Below, piece by piece: positions 36,248 through 45,015 of a stretch of DNA of 64,000 nt. Both the position numbers and the translations under genes were made by a program. The stretch is from an uncultured Ruegeria sp. (GTDB lineage Bacteria; Pseudomonadota; Alphaproteobacteria; Rhodobacterales; Rhodobacteraceae), in the NCBI RefSeq assembly GCF_947500045.1, contig NZ_CANMQQ010000003.1, positions 372,001-436,000 of the forward strand. The letters run 5' to 3'. Under the pieces are notes generated by a model. The model ran no database searches. It worked only from the letters and a program-made list of their open reading frames with translations, and was not told the origin of the DNA. Position 1 is the stretch's first letter. Every line of letters begins with the position of its first letter.

Positions 36248-36679
36248 ATGCCTCATCTGCCTGATCCCGACAGCCAGCCCGAATTCTATCAATCCGTGGC
36301 CACAAAGCGCTTTTTTGCTTGGCTGTTTGATATCGCCTTTATCTCATTGCTCTGCACGGTCGCAGTCCTGCTGACCTTTGGTTTGGGCTTCTTCATTCTT
36401 GCCCTGATTTATGCCGTCATCAGCTTCATCTATCGTGTTGTGACCATCTCCAACGGCTCGGCCACGCTGGGGATGCGCTTTATGGGGATCGAACTGCGCG
36501 ACGCATTTGGCGCACGGATGGACACCGGTAAAGCCGTCGCGCACACGGCAGGTTATTTTGTCAGCATGGCGATACCGATCCTGCAGATCATCTCGGTTGT
36601 TATGATGATGACAAGTGCACGCTGCCAGGGCCTGACCGATGCTCTCCTTGGTACCGTGATGATCAACCAGCGCGCCTGA
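36248..36679 (+). CDS. RDD-family membrane protein
   Basis: 143 residues with three membrane helices: KRFFAWLFDIAFISLLCTVA, GFFILALIYAVISFIYRVVT, and VSMAIPILQIISVVMMM. The Arg and two Asp positions that define the RDD family are present (KRFFAWLFD; RDAFG; LTDALLGTVMI). Function unknown. On the same strand as DUF2852 but separated from it by the hairpin. Confidence 0.85.
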   Translation: MPHLPDPDSQPEFYQSVATKRFFAWLFDIAFISLLCTVAVLLTFGLGFFILALIYAVISFIYRVVTISNGSATLGMRFMGIELRDAFGARMDTGKAVAHTAGYFVSMAIPILQIISVVMMMTSARCQGLTDALLGTVMINQRA

Positions 36680-36753
36680 AAACATCCAAGTGAAACACTT
36701 GGCGGCACCAAAAACCGTTGCTATCATCTGTCCCGAGGAAATGCGGGACCTTC

Positions 36754-37578
36754 ATGCGACACACGCTGCCAATCGCGCCACAATTCTATGTGACGGCACC
36801 CCAGCCCTGCCCTTACCTTGAGGGCAGGATGGAGCGCAAATTGTTCACCGCCCTTCAGGGGGACGGCGCGGATCAGTTGAACAATTGCCTTTCACAACAA
36901 GGGTTCCGGCGCTCGCAGAACGTCCTTTACCGCCCGTCTTGTACCGATTGCGCCGCCTGCCTGTCGGCCCGGATCGAGGTCGCAGCCTTTCGACCCAGCA
37001 AAAGCCAGAAACGCGCGTTCAAACGCAATTCGTATCTGAAACGGCGCGCTACGTCGCCTTGGGCAACAGATGAGCAGTTCGATCTGTTCCGCCGCTATCT
37101 GGATGCCCGCCACGCCGATGGCGGTATGGCCGATATGGACGTATTCGAATTTGCCGCGATGATCGAGGAAACGCCGATCCGCAGCCGCGTCGTGGAATAT
37201 GCCGACCCCGAAACCGATGAGTTGATTGCCGTCAGTCTGACGGACGTTCTTGATGACGGGCTAAGCATGGTTTACTCATTCTATGACCCAAAGTTTCACC
37301 AGCACTCATTGGGTACGTACATGATCCTCGACCATATCGAGATCGCGCGTGAGGCCGGGCTGCCTTATATCTATCTTGGATACTGGGTCCCTGGCAGCCC
37401 GAAGATGGATTACAAAGCAAAGTTTTCAGGGCTTCAGGCTTACATTCAGGGCGAATGGAAACAAATCAAAGACCCTGAGAAATTTGCCCAGGCCGCCCAC
37501 CACCCCCTTTCATCGCCCCCAATTGCCGAACAGGTGGCCAGCATCCAATTGCCTGACCGACGCCCGACAAAAGGCTGA
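36754..37578 (+). CDS. bpt: aspartate/glutamate leucyltransferase
   Basis: Transfers Leu from aminoacyl-tRNA to N-terminal Asp/Glu of proteins, marking them for ClpS/ClpAP degradation (N-degron pathway). 274 residues. Cys19 with the cluster Cys63-x-x-Cys66-x-x-Cys69 ([10 protein letters not shown]) forms the conserved Cys group at the active site. Later [38 protein letters not shown] are typical. Start ATG 36754; a longer in-frame start is not supported. Confidence 0.92.
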   Translation: MRHTLPIAPQFYVTAPQPCPYLEGRMERKLFTALQGDGADQLNNCLSQQGFRRSQNVLYRPSCTDCAACLSARIEVAAFRPSKSQKRAFKRNSYLKRRATSPWATDEQFDLFRRYLDARHADGGMADMDVFEFAAMIEETPIRSRVVEYADPETDELIAVSLTDVLDDGLSMVYSFYDPKFHQHSLGTYMILDHIEIAREAGLPYIYLGYWVPGSPKMDYKAKFSGLQAYIQGEWKQIKDPEKFAQAAHHPLSSPPIAEQVASIQLPDRRPTKG

Positions 37579-37584
37579 TCTGCA

Positions 37585-38010
37585 ATGCGGCAGAACCTTC
37601 ACGCGGTCACCCTTGTGGTGCCCGATTATGATGAGGCAATTGCGTTTTACACCAAGACGCTCGCTTTCACGCTGCTTCAGGATATCGACTTGGGCCAAGG
37701 CAAACGCTGGGTACGCGTGGCCCCTCCGGGTGGTTCCGCCGGTTCCCTACTGCTCGCCAAAGCCGTCACAGATGCGCAGTTTTCAGCCATCGGCAACCAG
37801 ACAGGTGGCCGCGTCGGGTTCTTCCTTGAAACGGATAATTTCGATCGCGACCACGAAACTATGCGCGCAAACGGCATCCAATTCGAAGAGACGCCTCGAC
37901 ACGAACCGTACGGAATCGTCGCCGTCTGGCGCGACCCATTCGGCAATCGCTGGGACCTGATTCAGTTCACCGGATCCGCTTCATCTGGCCAAAAAATACC
38001 TCGGGGTTGA
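37585..38010 (+). CDS. VOC (glyoxalase/bleomycin resistance)-family protein, 3' end formed by a repeat element
   Basis: 141 residues with the vicinal-oxygen-chelate pattern: LHAVTLVVPDYDEAIAFYTKTL, RVGFFLETDNF, and FGNRWDLIQF. It may bind metal through His6 and a Glu/Asp pair; substrate unknown. Homology logically ends at IQFTG; the last residues, GSASSGQKIPRG, are translated from the dispersed repeat (37972 onward), so the present stop is inside the insert. It begins six bases after bpt. Confidence 0.82.
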   Translation: MRQNLHAVTLVVPDYDEAIAFYTKTLAFTLLQDIDLGQGKRWVRVAPPGGSAGSLLLAKAVTDAQFSAIGNQTGGRVGFFLETDNFDRDHETMRANGIQFEETPRHEPYGIVAVWRDPFGNRWDLIQFTGSASSGQKIPRG

Positions 38011-38044
38011 ATTGGCCAAAGGCCAAGAAGGGGCTGGCCCCTTC
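37972..38044 (-). repeat. dispersed hairpin-plus-core repeat, copy 4
   Basis: Minus-strand copy: GGATCC (37972-37977), core CTTCATCTGGCCAAAAAATA CC (37979-38000), CTCGGGG, then hairpins TTGGCC-AAA-GGCCAA (38012-38026) and GAAGGGG-CTGG-CCCCTTC (38027-38044, GAAGGGGC arms). The 3' hairpin matches in content that of copy 3. It overlaps the 3' end of the VOC gene by 39 bases. Confidence 0.8.
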
Positions 38045-38060
38045 CTCAATCGGCAAAGCA

Positions 38061-38084
38061 AAGGGGGCCAATCGGCCCCCTTTT
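38061..38084. terminator. bidirectional terminator between VOC gene and dctM
   Basis: A 9-bp stem AAGGGGGCC-AATC-GGCCCCCTT (38061-38082) with T-rich flank on the plus side (TTTTCCTTTT) and TTTGCTTTG on the minus side; it can serve both convergent genes. Confidence 0.8.
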
Positions 38085-38107
38085 CCTTTTCCCCATCAGC
38101 GCTCTGA

Positions 38108-40462
38108 TCAGTTCGGGATCAGATCCGGCACGATGGTCACGATCGACGGGAAGAACCACAGGATGGCGATCCCGACCACCTGAATGATCACAAATGGTAT
38201 GATGCCACGATAGATATGGCCGGTTGTCACCTCTTTCGGCGCGACCCCCCTTAGATAGAACAGGGCAAACCCAAACGGTGGCGTCAGGAACGAGGTCTGC
38301 AAGTTCACCGCCACCATGATTGTCACCCATTTTGGATCAAACGACCCGCCATAGATCACCGGGCCCACAATGGGGATCACGATGTAGATGATTTCAAGGA
38401 AATCCAGCACGAAGCCCAGGAAGAACAGGACCAGCATCACGATCAAGAAGACCGTGAACTCGTTATCGAAGCTCTTGAGGAACTGCTGGATATAGTGCTC
38501 ACCCCCGAACGAGATCACCACAAGGTTCAACAGTTGCGAACCGATCAAAATGGTGAACACCATCGATGTTACCTTGGCCGTCTCGCGCACCACTGGTGTA
38601 AGCACGCCGCTTGCAAACAGAACCCAGCACCCGAACAACAGACCGAAAAGGGCATAGGCATAAGCTGAATATGCGATGATAAAGGCAATCCAGCTTTCGA
38701 CCGACACATTCCCCTGATTGATGCGCAGATCAAAATTCACACCCATCAGCAACGCGATGATCACGGCAAAGGTCGACCAGATGATCACCATGCCCGACCG
38801 GCCCTGATCCTGCAGCTTGCGATAGGCCGCCAGCATGATGGCCCCGCCTGCCCCCAGCGCCGCGGCTGGCGTTGGATTGGTGACACCGCCCAGGATCGAT
38901 CCCAGCACCGCGATGATCAGAACCAGTGGCGGGAAGACCACGCGGATCAGGTCATTCGTGGCACAGCGCGCTGCCGCCTCTTTGCAGCCATACATGGCTA
39001 TTGCAAAGGGAATGGCCAACAACAGGAACGTTGCCCCGGACGAAGTTGTCGGCGCAATCAGCAACACATCGACCAGCAGCATCAACAACAGGCCGATGGC
39101 CCCCACGATCAAAGGCTGAGGAGACCGCGAAGGCGCAATCCCCCGCCCCAGAACCAGTGTCAGACCCAGCAGCACAACGATCACGGCAACACCCTTGCCA
39201 ATCGGCGCCGCCGACGCGATCTTCGCTTTCTGCGCGGCTGCCAGTTCCTCTTCGCTCAAGCGCTGCGATTCAGCTGCACCACCGGCGGCGTCAATCGCTT
39301 CCTGCTCAGCGACCGCCTGATCCCATGCGGACTGCCCATGCAGTTCGATCATCGAAGCTTTACAGGTTTCCGAAACGTTCGTGCGCAACGATGCGCCCTG
39401 CCCGATATCAGAAAATGCCGAGACCGATATGTTCTGGCTGCCGATCACGCCCGCACTGCCCAGCAGAACAGCACCTACAATCAAAGCAACCGGAGCGCCT
39501 AGCAGCCATGTCAGGCCTTCCGAGCGGGTGATGGTCTCACCCGAGCCGCCTGTCATCTCAACGGCAGGCGCTTTTTCTGGGTTCAGCAGCGCATAGCCGA
39601 AGGCATAAAGCGCATAAAGCAGCGCCAGCATGATCCCCGGCAGCAGGGCCGCCTGAAACAGCGTCCCTACCGAGACAACCGCAGGCTCACCCAGAAAGGT
39701 CAGCGCGTCAGAACATCCGGCCTCAACCGCGCGGGATTCCTGGGCGGTCGAATAGAGATCGCCCGCCAAGGTGCCCAGCAGCACGATCACGATGGAGGGC
39801 GGAATAATCTGCCCCAACGTGCCCGAAGCCGCAATCACGCCCGTGGCCAGTTCCGGCGAATAATTGTTCCGCAACATGGTCGGCAGGGCCAGCAGGCCCA
39901 TGGTCACAACGGTCGCGCCGACGATACCGGTCGAGGCAGCCAGAAATGCGCCCACAACCACAATCGACACCGCCAGCCCGCCGGGCAGCGGGCCAAAGAC
40001 GCGCGCCATCGTGGTCAGTAGATCGTTTGCGATCTTGGACCGCTCCAGCGTGATGCCCATCAGAACGAACATCAAAACCGCCAGCAGGGTCTCAATGGAC
40101 TGCCCCGCCAGAACACGTTCGTTCATACGGTTCACGATGAACGAGACGTTGCGATCCAGCGCAGTTTCCCAACCCTGCAAAAAAACCGGCTCGGCGATCC
40201 TGGGCAAGTCCGGGTATCGGAACACGGATATAACATCAGGTTTGACACCCGAATTCACCACATCCCGATAAGCTTGTGATCCGGTGTCGATCGCCTGATG
40301 GATCAGCAATCCGGCACTGTCCAGCGCCGCGATGATCCCGAAAGAAATCACCCCGGCCCCACCGATGGCAAAGGCCACGGGAAAGCCCGAAAGAATGCCC
40401 CCGAAGAGGCAGAAGAATACGATAATGAGGCCTATCTCGACGCCATCAAGTCCGAATAGCAT
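38108..40462 (-). CDS. dctM: TRAP transporter large permease (DctM), unusually long
   Basis: 784 residues against about 430 for an ordinary DctM. Family core is present: first helix to GFPVAFAIGGAGVI; VLMFVLMGITLERSKIANDL, GLAVSIVVVGAFLAASTGIV, GTLGQIIPPSIVIVLLG; and near the C-terminus ETAKVTSMVFTILIGSQLL, IPIVGPVIYGGSFDPKW, LTPPFGFALFYLRGVAP. Between about residues 240 and 560 are extra segments: a charged, Glu/Ala-rich hydrophilic region (QAVAEQEAIDAAGG) and further membrane helices. It resembles the mannitol/chloroaromatic-type DctM. With DctQ and DctP upstream it forms a high-affinity Na+- or H+-coupled importer. Confidence 0.85.
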   Translation of the reverse strand: MLFGLDGVEIGLIIVFFCLFGGILSGFPVAFAIGGAGVISFGIIAALDSAGLLIHQAIDTGSQAYRDVVNSGVKPDVISVFRYPDLPRIAEPVFLQGWETALDRNVSFIVNRMNERVLAGQSIETLLAVLMFVLMGITLERSKIANDLLTTMARVFGPLPGGLAVSIVVVGAFLAASTGIVGATVVTMGLLALPTMLRNNYSPELATGVIAASGTLGQIIPPSIVIVLLGTLAGDLYSTAQESRAVEAGCSDALTFLGEPAVVSVGTLFQAALLPGIMLALLYALYAFGYALLNPEKAPAVEMTGGSGETITRSEGLTWLLGAPVALIVGAVLLGSAGVIGSQNISVSAFSDIGQGASLRTNVSETCKASMIELHGQSAWDQAVAEQEAIDAAGGAAESQRLSEEELAAAQKAKIASAAPIGKGVAVIVVLLGLTLVLGRGIAPSRSPQPLIVGAIGLLLMLLVDVLLIAPTTSSGATFLLLAIPFAIAMYGCKEAAARCATNDLIRVVFPPLVLIIAVLGSILGGVTNPTPAAALGAGGAIMLAAYRKLQDQGRSGMVIIWSTFAVIIALLMGVNFDLRINQGNVSVESWIAFIIAYSAYAYALFGLLFGCWVLFASGVLTPVVRETAKVTSMVFTILIGSQLLNLVVISFGGEHYIQQFLKSFDNEFTVFLIVMLVLFFLGFVLDFLEIIYIVIPIVGPVIYGGSFDPKWVTIMVAVNLQTSFLTPPFGFALFYLRGVAPKEVTTGHIYRGIIPFVIIQVVGIAILWFFPSIVTIVPDLIPN

Positions 40463-40479
40463 TGTCTGGTTCTCCGTCC

Positions 40480-41406
40480 CTAATGCGCGCCTTCGTAGGC
40501 TTCTTCACCCTCACCAAGGCTGTCCTTGTCGAGGTATTTTCCAACACTTTCTTCGCCTTCCACATATTCCAGATAAGACCGGTACAGGAACGCGATCGCA
40601 TGCAGGAAAACCATGGCGGCAAAAGCCACCAGCAGTATTTTGAATAGGAAATAGGCGTTAAAGCCGTTGGGGCTGAATCCGATCGTTTCGACATTCCAGC
40701 GCAGTGCGCGGGATTTTGTGATCAACCGGTCCAGAGTGTCACTGGCCGAGGGTTTCGGCACAATCAGGTGCCGCCACATGAAGTACCAGCCATACATCCA
40801 TGTCAGCACCGCCATGGGCATCATGAACAAAACCGCGCCCAACATGTCGACAACACGTTTGGCCTTGTGACTGATGCCCGCATAGACCAGGTCGACCCGT
40901 ACGTGCCCGCCCTGCACAAACGTGTAGGTGCAACACAGGCAGACGACCATGGCGTTATACAGCTTAAGTTCTTCGGCGAACCAACTGATATCCATCTGAA
41001 AAGGAATACCCAGACCAAACGACATATCCGGGCGCGTAAAGACCCGCTGCATGAAAACGATTATGATCTGTTGGACGACCATCAACAGACCTGCCCACGC
41101 AAAGAAACGACCCGTCGTGTTGGCAAATCCTTCGAGCCCACGCACCATCCCCCACATGAAGTTTCGGTAGTAAAGGCCAATGGCCGTCAGCACCAGAAAC
41201 AGCGCGAAGATCACGAAGAAGAACTCGACCGAACCGCCGTAATAGACAAAGCGCATGATCGCATCTTTGTCCGACCAGTTAAGCCAGAGTTGCGGATGCG
41301 TGATGGCGTATCCGAAATTATAGAAGGCTTCGGCAATGTTCTGAATGAACCAGATCAGTCCATTCCACAGGGCGCCGAAGAACGAGATACCGTTTTCGTC
41401 CTGCAT
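40480..41406 (-). CDS. dctQ: TRAP transporter small permease (DctQ)
   Basis: 308 residues from ATG 41406 (GGGGAC five bases upstream; an ATG at 41433 is also in frame). Several membrane helices: VEFFFVIFALFLVLTAIGLY, FAWAGLLMVVQQIIIVFM, MVVCLCCTYTFVQ, LGAVLFMMPMAVLTWMYGWY and FLFKILLVAFAAMVFLHAIA. The DctQ signature GGHVRVDLVY is present. Long for the family, as is its DctM. Lies 17 bases before dctM. Confidence 0.85.
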   Translation of the reverse strand: MQDENGISFFGALWNGLIWFIQNIAEAFYNFGYAITHPQLWLNWSDKDAIMRFVYYGGSVEFFFVIFALFLVLTAIGLYYRNFMWGMVRGLEGFANTTGRFFAWAGLLMVVQQIIIVFMQRVFTRPDMSFGLGIPFQMDISWFAEELKLYNAMVVCLCCTYTFVQGGHVRVDLVYAGISHKAKRVVDMLGAVLFMMPMAVLTWMYGWYFMWRHLIVPKPSASDTLDRLITKSRALRWNVETIGFSPNGFNAYFLFKILLVAFAAMVFLHAIAFLYRSYLEYVEGEESVGKYLDKDSLGEGEEAYEGAH

Positions 41407-41482
41407 GTTGTCCCCAGGTCGCATCGGTTGCACGTTTGATTATTGCGGCATGTCCGGTCCGCTTATGTGCAACGGGAATGGC

Positions 41483-41501
41483 TCCCCCGCCAGACGGGGG
41501 A
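41483..41501 (-). other. intercistronic hairpin between dctP and dctQ
   Basis: A 7-bp stem TCCCCCG-CCAGA-CGGGGGA in the 120-base gap between dctP and dctQ, with no long T tract. In TRAP and ABC operons such hairpins keep the binding-protein transcript at higher level than the permease genes. Confidence 0.55.
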
Positions 41502-41525
41502 ACCGATTGTTGTGAACAAGATAGC

Positions 41526-42608
41526 TTAGCCGCGAACGCGATCGCGCTCTGCGGTATAAACACCCGATGACAGGTTGTTCCAGGCCGAGGATTCAGCCAT
41601 CGACTTCATCGCACTGTCGTGGATGCGTGCGAACAGCTCGTCGCCCATATACTGGTCCAGAACTTCCTGGCTGGCCTTGCCGAAGGCATCCCAGACGGGT
41701 TGTGGGAATTCCATAACCTTGACACCTGCCGCCTGCAGACGGGCCAGCGCGGCACCGTTGTTGGCCAGGAATTGGGCCAGATTCCACTGGTGGCATTCCG
41801 CCGCAGCGATCTCGATGATTTTCTGCTGCGCTGCGTTCAGGCTGTCATAAACCTCGCGGTTGGTCGCCAGCGACAGACCTGCACCCGGCTCGTGGAAGCC
41901 CGCAGTATAGTAGGTCTTGGTGATTTCCTGGAAACCTGCTTTTTCGTCGGCCCACGGACCGATCCACTCGGTTCCGTCAATCGCGCCGGACGACAGCGCC
42001 TGATACACCTCTGAGCCCGGAATATTCTGCACGGATGCGCCCAGTTTACCCAGCGCTTCACCGCCCAGACCCGGCATACGGAATTTCAGACCGTTGAAGT
42101 CTTCTGGGCTGTTGATCTCTTTCGAGAACCAGCCACCAGCCTGTGCGCCGGTGTTACCCGCTAGGAAAGATTTCAGGCCAAAGATTTCGCCCAGCTCGTC
42201 ATGCAGCTGCATGCCGCCCGCGTGATAGTACCAGTTCACCAGTTCCTGCGCGGTCATGCCGAACGGAACAGCGGTGAAGAAGGCATAGCCCGGATGCTGA
42301 CCCACAAAGTAGTAGTCCGCCGCGTGGTACATATCGGCCTGACCGGACGACACCGCGTCAAACACTTCGAACGCACCAACCAGTTCACCGGCTGCTTTGA
42401 TTTCGACATTCAGGTTGCCATCCGACATCGTGGTGATGCTGTCGGCGCAGCGCTGTGCACTGTCAAACACGCCCGCAAGGCCACGGCCCCACGAGGTAAC
42501 CATGGTCAATGTGCGCTTGCCCTGCGCATAGGCTGGCGCTGCCAGTGTGGTGGCTGCAGCAGCCGAGCCGCCCAGAGCCGAGGTTTTCAGAAACTTACGA
42601 CGATCCAT
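41526..42608 (-). CDS. dctP: TRAP transporter substrate-binding protein (DctP), TakP-like
   Basis: 360 residues with a Tat signal peptide (RR at 3-4 in MDRRKFLKTSALGG; cleavage after PAYA), so exported folded. Family motifs: AADYYFVGQHPGYAF, LAGNTGAQAGGWFSKEIN, LKFRMPGLGGEAL and TEWIGPWADEKAGF. These match the alpha-keto acid/chloroaromatic-type binding proteins such as TakP (TEWVGP-DDEK-GF). The bound ligand is thus likely a 2-oxoacid or other monocarboxylate; the exact substrate is not determinable. First gene of the dctPQM operon. Confidence 0.88.
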   Translation of the reverse strand: MDRRKFLKTSALGGSAAAATTLAAPAYAQGKRTLTMVTSWGRGLAGVFDSAQRCADSITTMSDGNLNVEIKAAGELVGAFEVFDAVSSGQADMYHAADYYFVGQHPGYAFFTAVPFGMTAQELVNWYYHAGGMQLHDELGEIFGLKSFLAGNTGAQAGGWFSKEINSPEDFNGLKFRMPGLGGEALGKLGASVQNIPGSEVYQALSSGAIDGTEWIGPWADEKAGFQEITKTYYTAGFHEPGAGLSLATNREVYDSLNAAQQKIIEIAAAECHQWNLAQFLANNGAALARLQAAGVKVMEFPQPVWDAFGKASQEVLDQYMGDELFARIHDSAMKSMAESSAWNNLSSGVYTAERDRVRG

Positions 42609-42623
42609 ATGAGTGATCCTCCC

Positions 42624-42720
42624 CTACGTATTTATTACCCGGGCTTTCCCGAGCCGATCGTTTCCAGTGTGCGTCAGCCTAATTCCGCGCACATAAATGT
42701 GAATACCTAGTACTACGTAG
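42624..42720. promoter_or_regulatory. divergent dctP/histidine kinase regulatory region with TACGTA motifs
   Basis: CTACGTA occurs at 42624-42630 and the palindrome CTACGTAG at 42713-42720, in the 247-base gap between the divergent dctP and kinase genes. A response regulator of the NarL/FixJ class might bind such sites. No other long palindrome is as clear, although an imperfect hairpin (TTTTTCCCGGG ... CCCGGAAAAAA) lies at 42730-42756. Confidence 0.3.
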
Positions 42721-42855
42721 CTGGGCCGGTTTTTCCCGGGTCAATCCCGGAAAAAAGGGCCGTTTTTGCGCCCACTTCAACAAAACCCGGTATCTTAGAC
42801 CTGTATCCGCCCAATCTTTTTGCTTTTTTTCCCGCGCTTGCGTATCGATTCGCCT

Positions 42856-44289
42856 ATGAGGGGATTCCGAAAGCTCGTTTCACTAACCTATGGGCAGAAA
42901 CTGTCGCTGGTTGCGGCCGTTCCATTGCTCGTGGCGGTGGCGGCCATCGCCATGGTGGTTGCTTACGAATCTCGTGCAACAGCCGAACGCGAGATCCATG
43001 CCCTCGAGCGCCGACTGATCGAAGCCAAAAAAGAAGAGTTGCGCAATTATGTGACGCAGGCACGGAACGGGTTTGCCTATATCTATGGCCGCGCTTCACC
43101 GGATGACGAAGTCGCAAAGAACCTGGTAAGCCAGATTCTGTCGGCCATGATTTACGGCAAAGATGGTTTTTTCTTCGTCTATGACTATGACGGCAACAAT
43201 CTGGTCAGCCCACGCCAGACCGAGTTCATCAACCGCAACTGGGCCGACTTGACCGACAGTGATGGCACCCCCATCGTGAATGAGTTCATCCGCCTCGCCC
43301 GTCAGGGCGCGGGATGGCACAGCTTCATGTGGCAAAAACCCTCAACCGGGGAAGAGGCACAGATGATCGCCTATGTCGCAGGCCTGCAGGATTGGCGTTG
43401 GGTGGTGGGTACCGGCGTTTTCATCGACGACATCGTCGCCACCGTGGCAAATGCACGGGCCGAGGTCGAGGCACGGGTACAACGGACGTTCCTCTATATC
43501 GGTGGCATCGTTCTGGCGGCTGTGTTGATCGTTTTCACATCCGGAATGTTTTTGAATTTTCGCGAGCGCAGGCTGGCGGACGCCAAACTCAAGGAACTGA
43601 CCCAGCGGGTGCTGGACGCTCAGGAAGAAGAGCGCGGACGCGTCGCGCGCGAATTGCATGACGGTATCAGCCAGATTCTTGTGGGCGTCCGTTATGCGCT
43701 GGACAACGCCCGCCGACGTCTGAACCGAGGTGAGGATGCAGCCGCACAAGAGCCGCTGCAAACAGGCATCGATAATCTGGCAACCGCAATCACCGAGGTC
43801 CGCCGCATTAGCCGTGACCTGCGACCGGGCGTGTTGGACGATCTGGGCCTAGGCCCCGCACTAAAAGCGCTGACCGATGATTTTCGCGAACGCACCGGGA
43901 TCGAAACCGAGTTCTCGACCGTAGTATTCCGCAATCGACTGGATCAGGACAGCAAGATCGCCCTGTACCGGATCGCACAAGAAGCACTGACCAATATCGA
44001 GCGCCATTCAGGTGCCACCCGTGTTACCATCGACCTGCGGGGCCACAAGAAAGGTGCCACAATGCGGATCGCTGATAACGGTAGCGGGCTGCGCAGCGAG
44101 CCGGGCCATGTCAGCGCCGGGATCGGGCTACGCAACATGCAAGAGCGAATCGAACAGCTTGACGGCACGCTGCGCATCCTTTCCTCTCGCGGCGGGCGCA
44201 GTGGCACGGTGATCGAAGTCAGCCTGCCGCTCAGCCATATGCTGCCACCACAGGAAGATCCAACGCCAAAACGAAAGGCCGGTTCCTGA
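42856..44289 (+). CDS. Cache-domain sensor histidine kinase (HisKA_3)
   Basis: 477 residues. N-terminal membrane helix (LSLVAAVPLLVAVAAIAMVV), a periplasmic single-Cache domain (EKKEELRNYVTQARNGFAYI analogue, KDGFFFVYDYDGNNLVSP, DWRWVVGTGVFIDDI), a second helix (YIGGIVLAAVLIVFTSGMFL), then a NarX-class dimerisation/phosphoacceptor box with His268 (ARELHDGISQILVG) and a HATPase (ALTNIERHSGA, IADNGSG, GIGLRNMQERIE). Start ATG 42856. It senses an external ligand, plausibly the TRAP substrate. Stop and RR start overlap in TGATG. Confidence 0.88.
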   Translation: MRGFRKLVSLTYGQKLSLVAAVPLLVAVAAIAMVVAYESRATAEREIHALERRLIEAKKEELRNYVTQARNGFAYIYGRASPDDEVAKNLVSQILSAMIYGKDGFFFVYDYDGNNLVSPRQTEFINRNWADLTDSDGTPIVNEFIRLARQGAGWHSFMWQKPSTGEEAQMIAYVAGLQDWRWVVGTGVFIDDIVATVANARAEVEARVQRTFLYIGGIVLAAVLIVFTSGMFLNFRERRLADAKLKELTQRVLDAQEEERGRVARELHDGISQILVGVRYALDNARRRLNRGEDAAAQEPLQTGIDNLATAITEVRRISRDLRPGVLDDLGLGPALKALTDDFRERTGIETEFSTVVFRNRLDQDSKIALYRIAQEALTNIERHSGATRVTIDLRGHKKGATMRIADNGSGLRSEPGHVSAGIGLRNMQERIEQLDGTLRILSSRGGRSGTVIEVSLPLSHMLPPQEDPTPKRKAGS

Positions 44290-44936
44290 TGTCCGATACA
44301 ATTATCCGGGTTCTCATTGTCGACGATCATCCAATGGTCGCCGAAGGCATTCGGTCCCTGTTGGAAAGTTTTGACGAAATCGACGTAGTCGGAACACTTT
44401 CAAACGGGCAAGAGGCTGTCGATCAGGCAAGCCACCTGCAGCCAGACGTAATCCTGATGGACCTCAACATGCCAGGCCTCAGCGGGATGAGCGCTACTGA
44501 GATCATTCTGGAACGCCTACCCCAAACTCGAATCCTGATTCTATCTATGCATGACAGCCCGGAATACATCTCGACCGCGCTCAATCACGGCGCCAAGGGG
44601 TATATCCTCAAAGATGTACCGACCGAAGAAATCAAACAGGCCATCGATGCCGTCATGCGCGGAGAGCGGTACCTCTGCACCGGTGCCAGCGGATCGCTGG
44701 AGCCAAAAGACGGCGACGCGCGTGAGGCACTGACAGGCCGGGAACAGACGATCCTGCTGGAATTGGCACAAGGCAAATCCAACAAAGAGGTCGCGCTGGC
44801 ATTGGATATCTCGGTGCGCACTGTCGAGACGCACCGCAAGAATATTAAACGCAAACTGGGCATATCCTCGACCGCCGGCCTGACCCGGTATGCCCTGGAA
44901 CATGGCGTCCTGCAGGGCACCAGCCCAGGGTTCTGA
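44289..44936 (+). CDS. NarL/FixJ-family response regulator
   Basis: 215 residues. Receiver domain with acidic pocket VDDHP, phosphoacceptor Asp58 (ILMDLNMPG) and Lys in YILKDVP; C-terminal LuxR-type HTH (LTGREQTILLELAQGKSNKE ... VRTVETHRKNIKRKLG). Paired with the overlapping kinase gene. Likely activates the divergent dctPQM genes, by analogy with DctSR of Rhodobacter, in which DctR is also of this class. Confidence 0.9.
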   Translation: MSDTIIRVLIVDDHPMVAEGIRSLLESFDEIDVVGTLSNGQEAVDQASHLQPDVILMDLNMPGLSGMSATEIILERLPQTRILILSMHDSPEYISTALNHGAKGYILKDVPTEEIKQAIDAVMRGERYLCTGASGSLEPKDGDAREALTGREQTILLELAQGKSNKEVALALDISVRTVETHRKNIKRKLGISSTAGLTRYALEHGVLQGTSPGF

Positions 44937-45015
44937 CCGCAGCGCGGCACGCGCTGCCCGGCCCAACCGGAAGAGGCGCGCCGCAAGGCGCATTGATAAC
45001 GGGCGGGAGCCCTCC

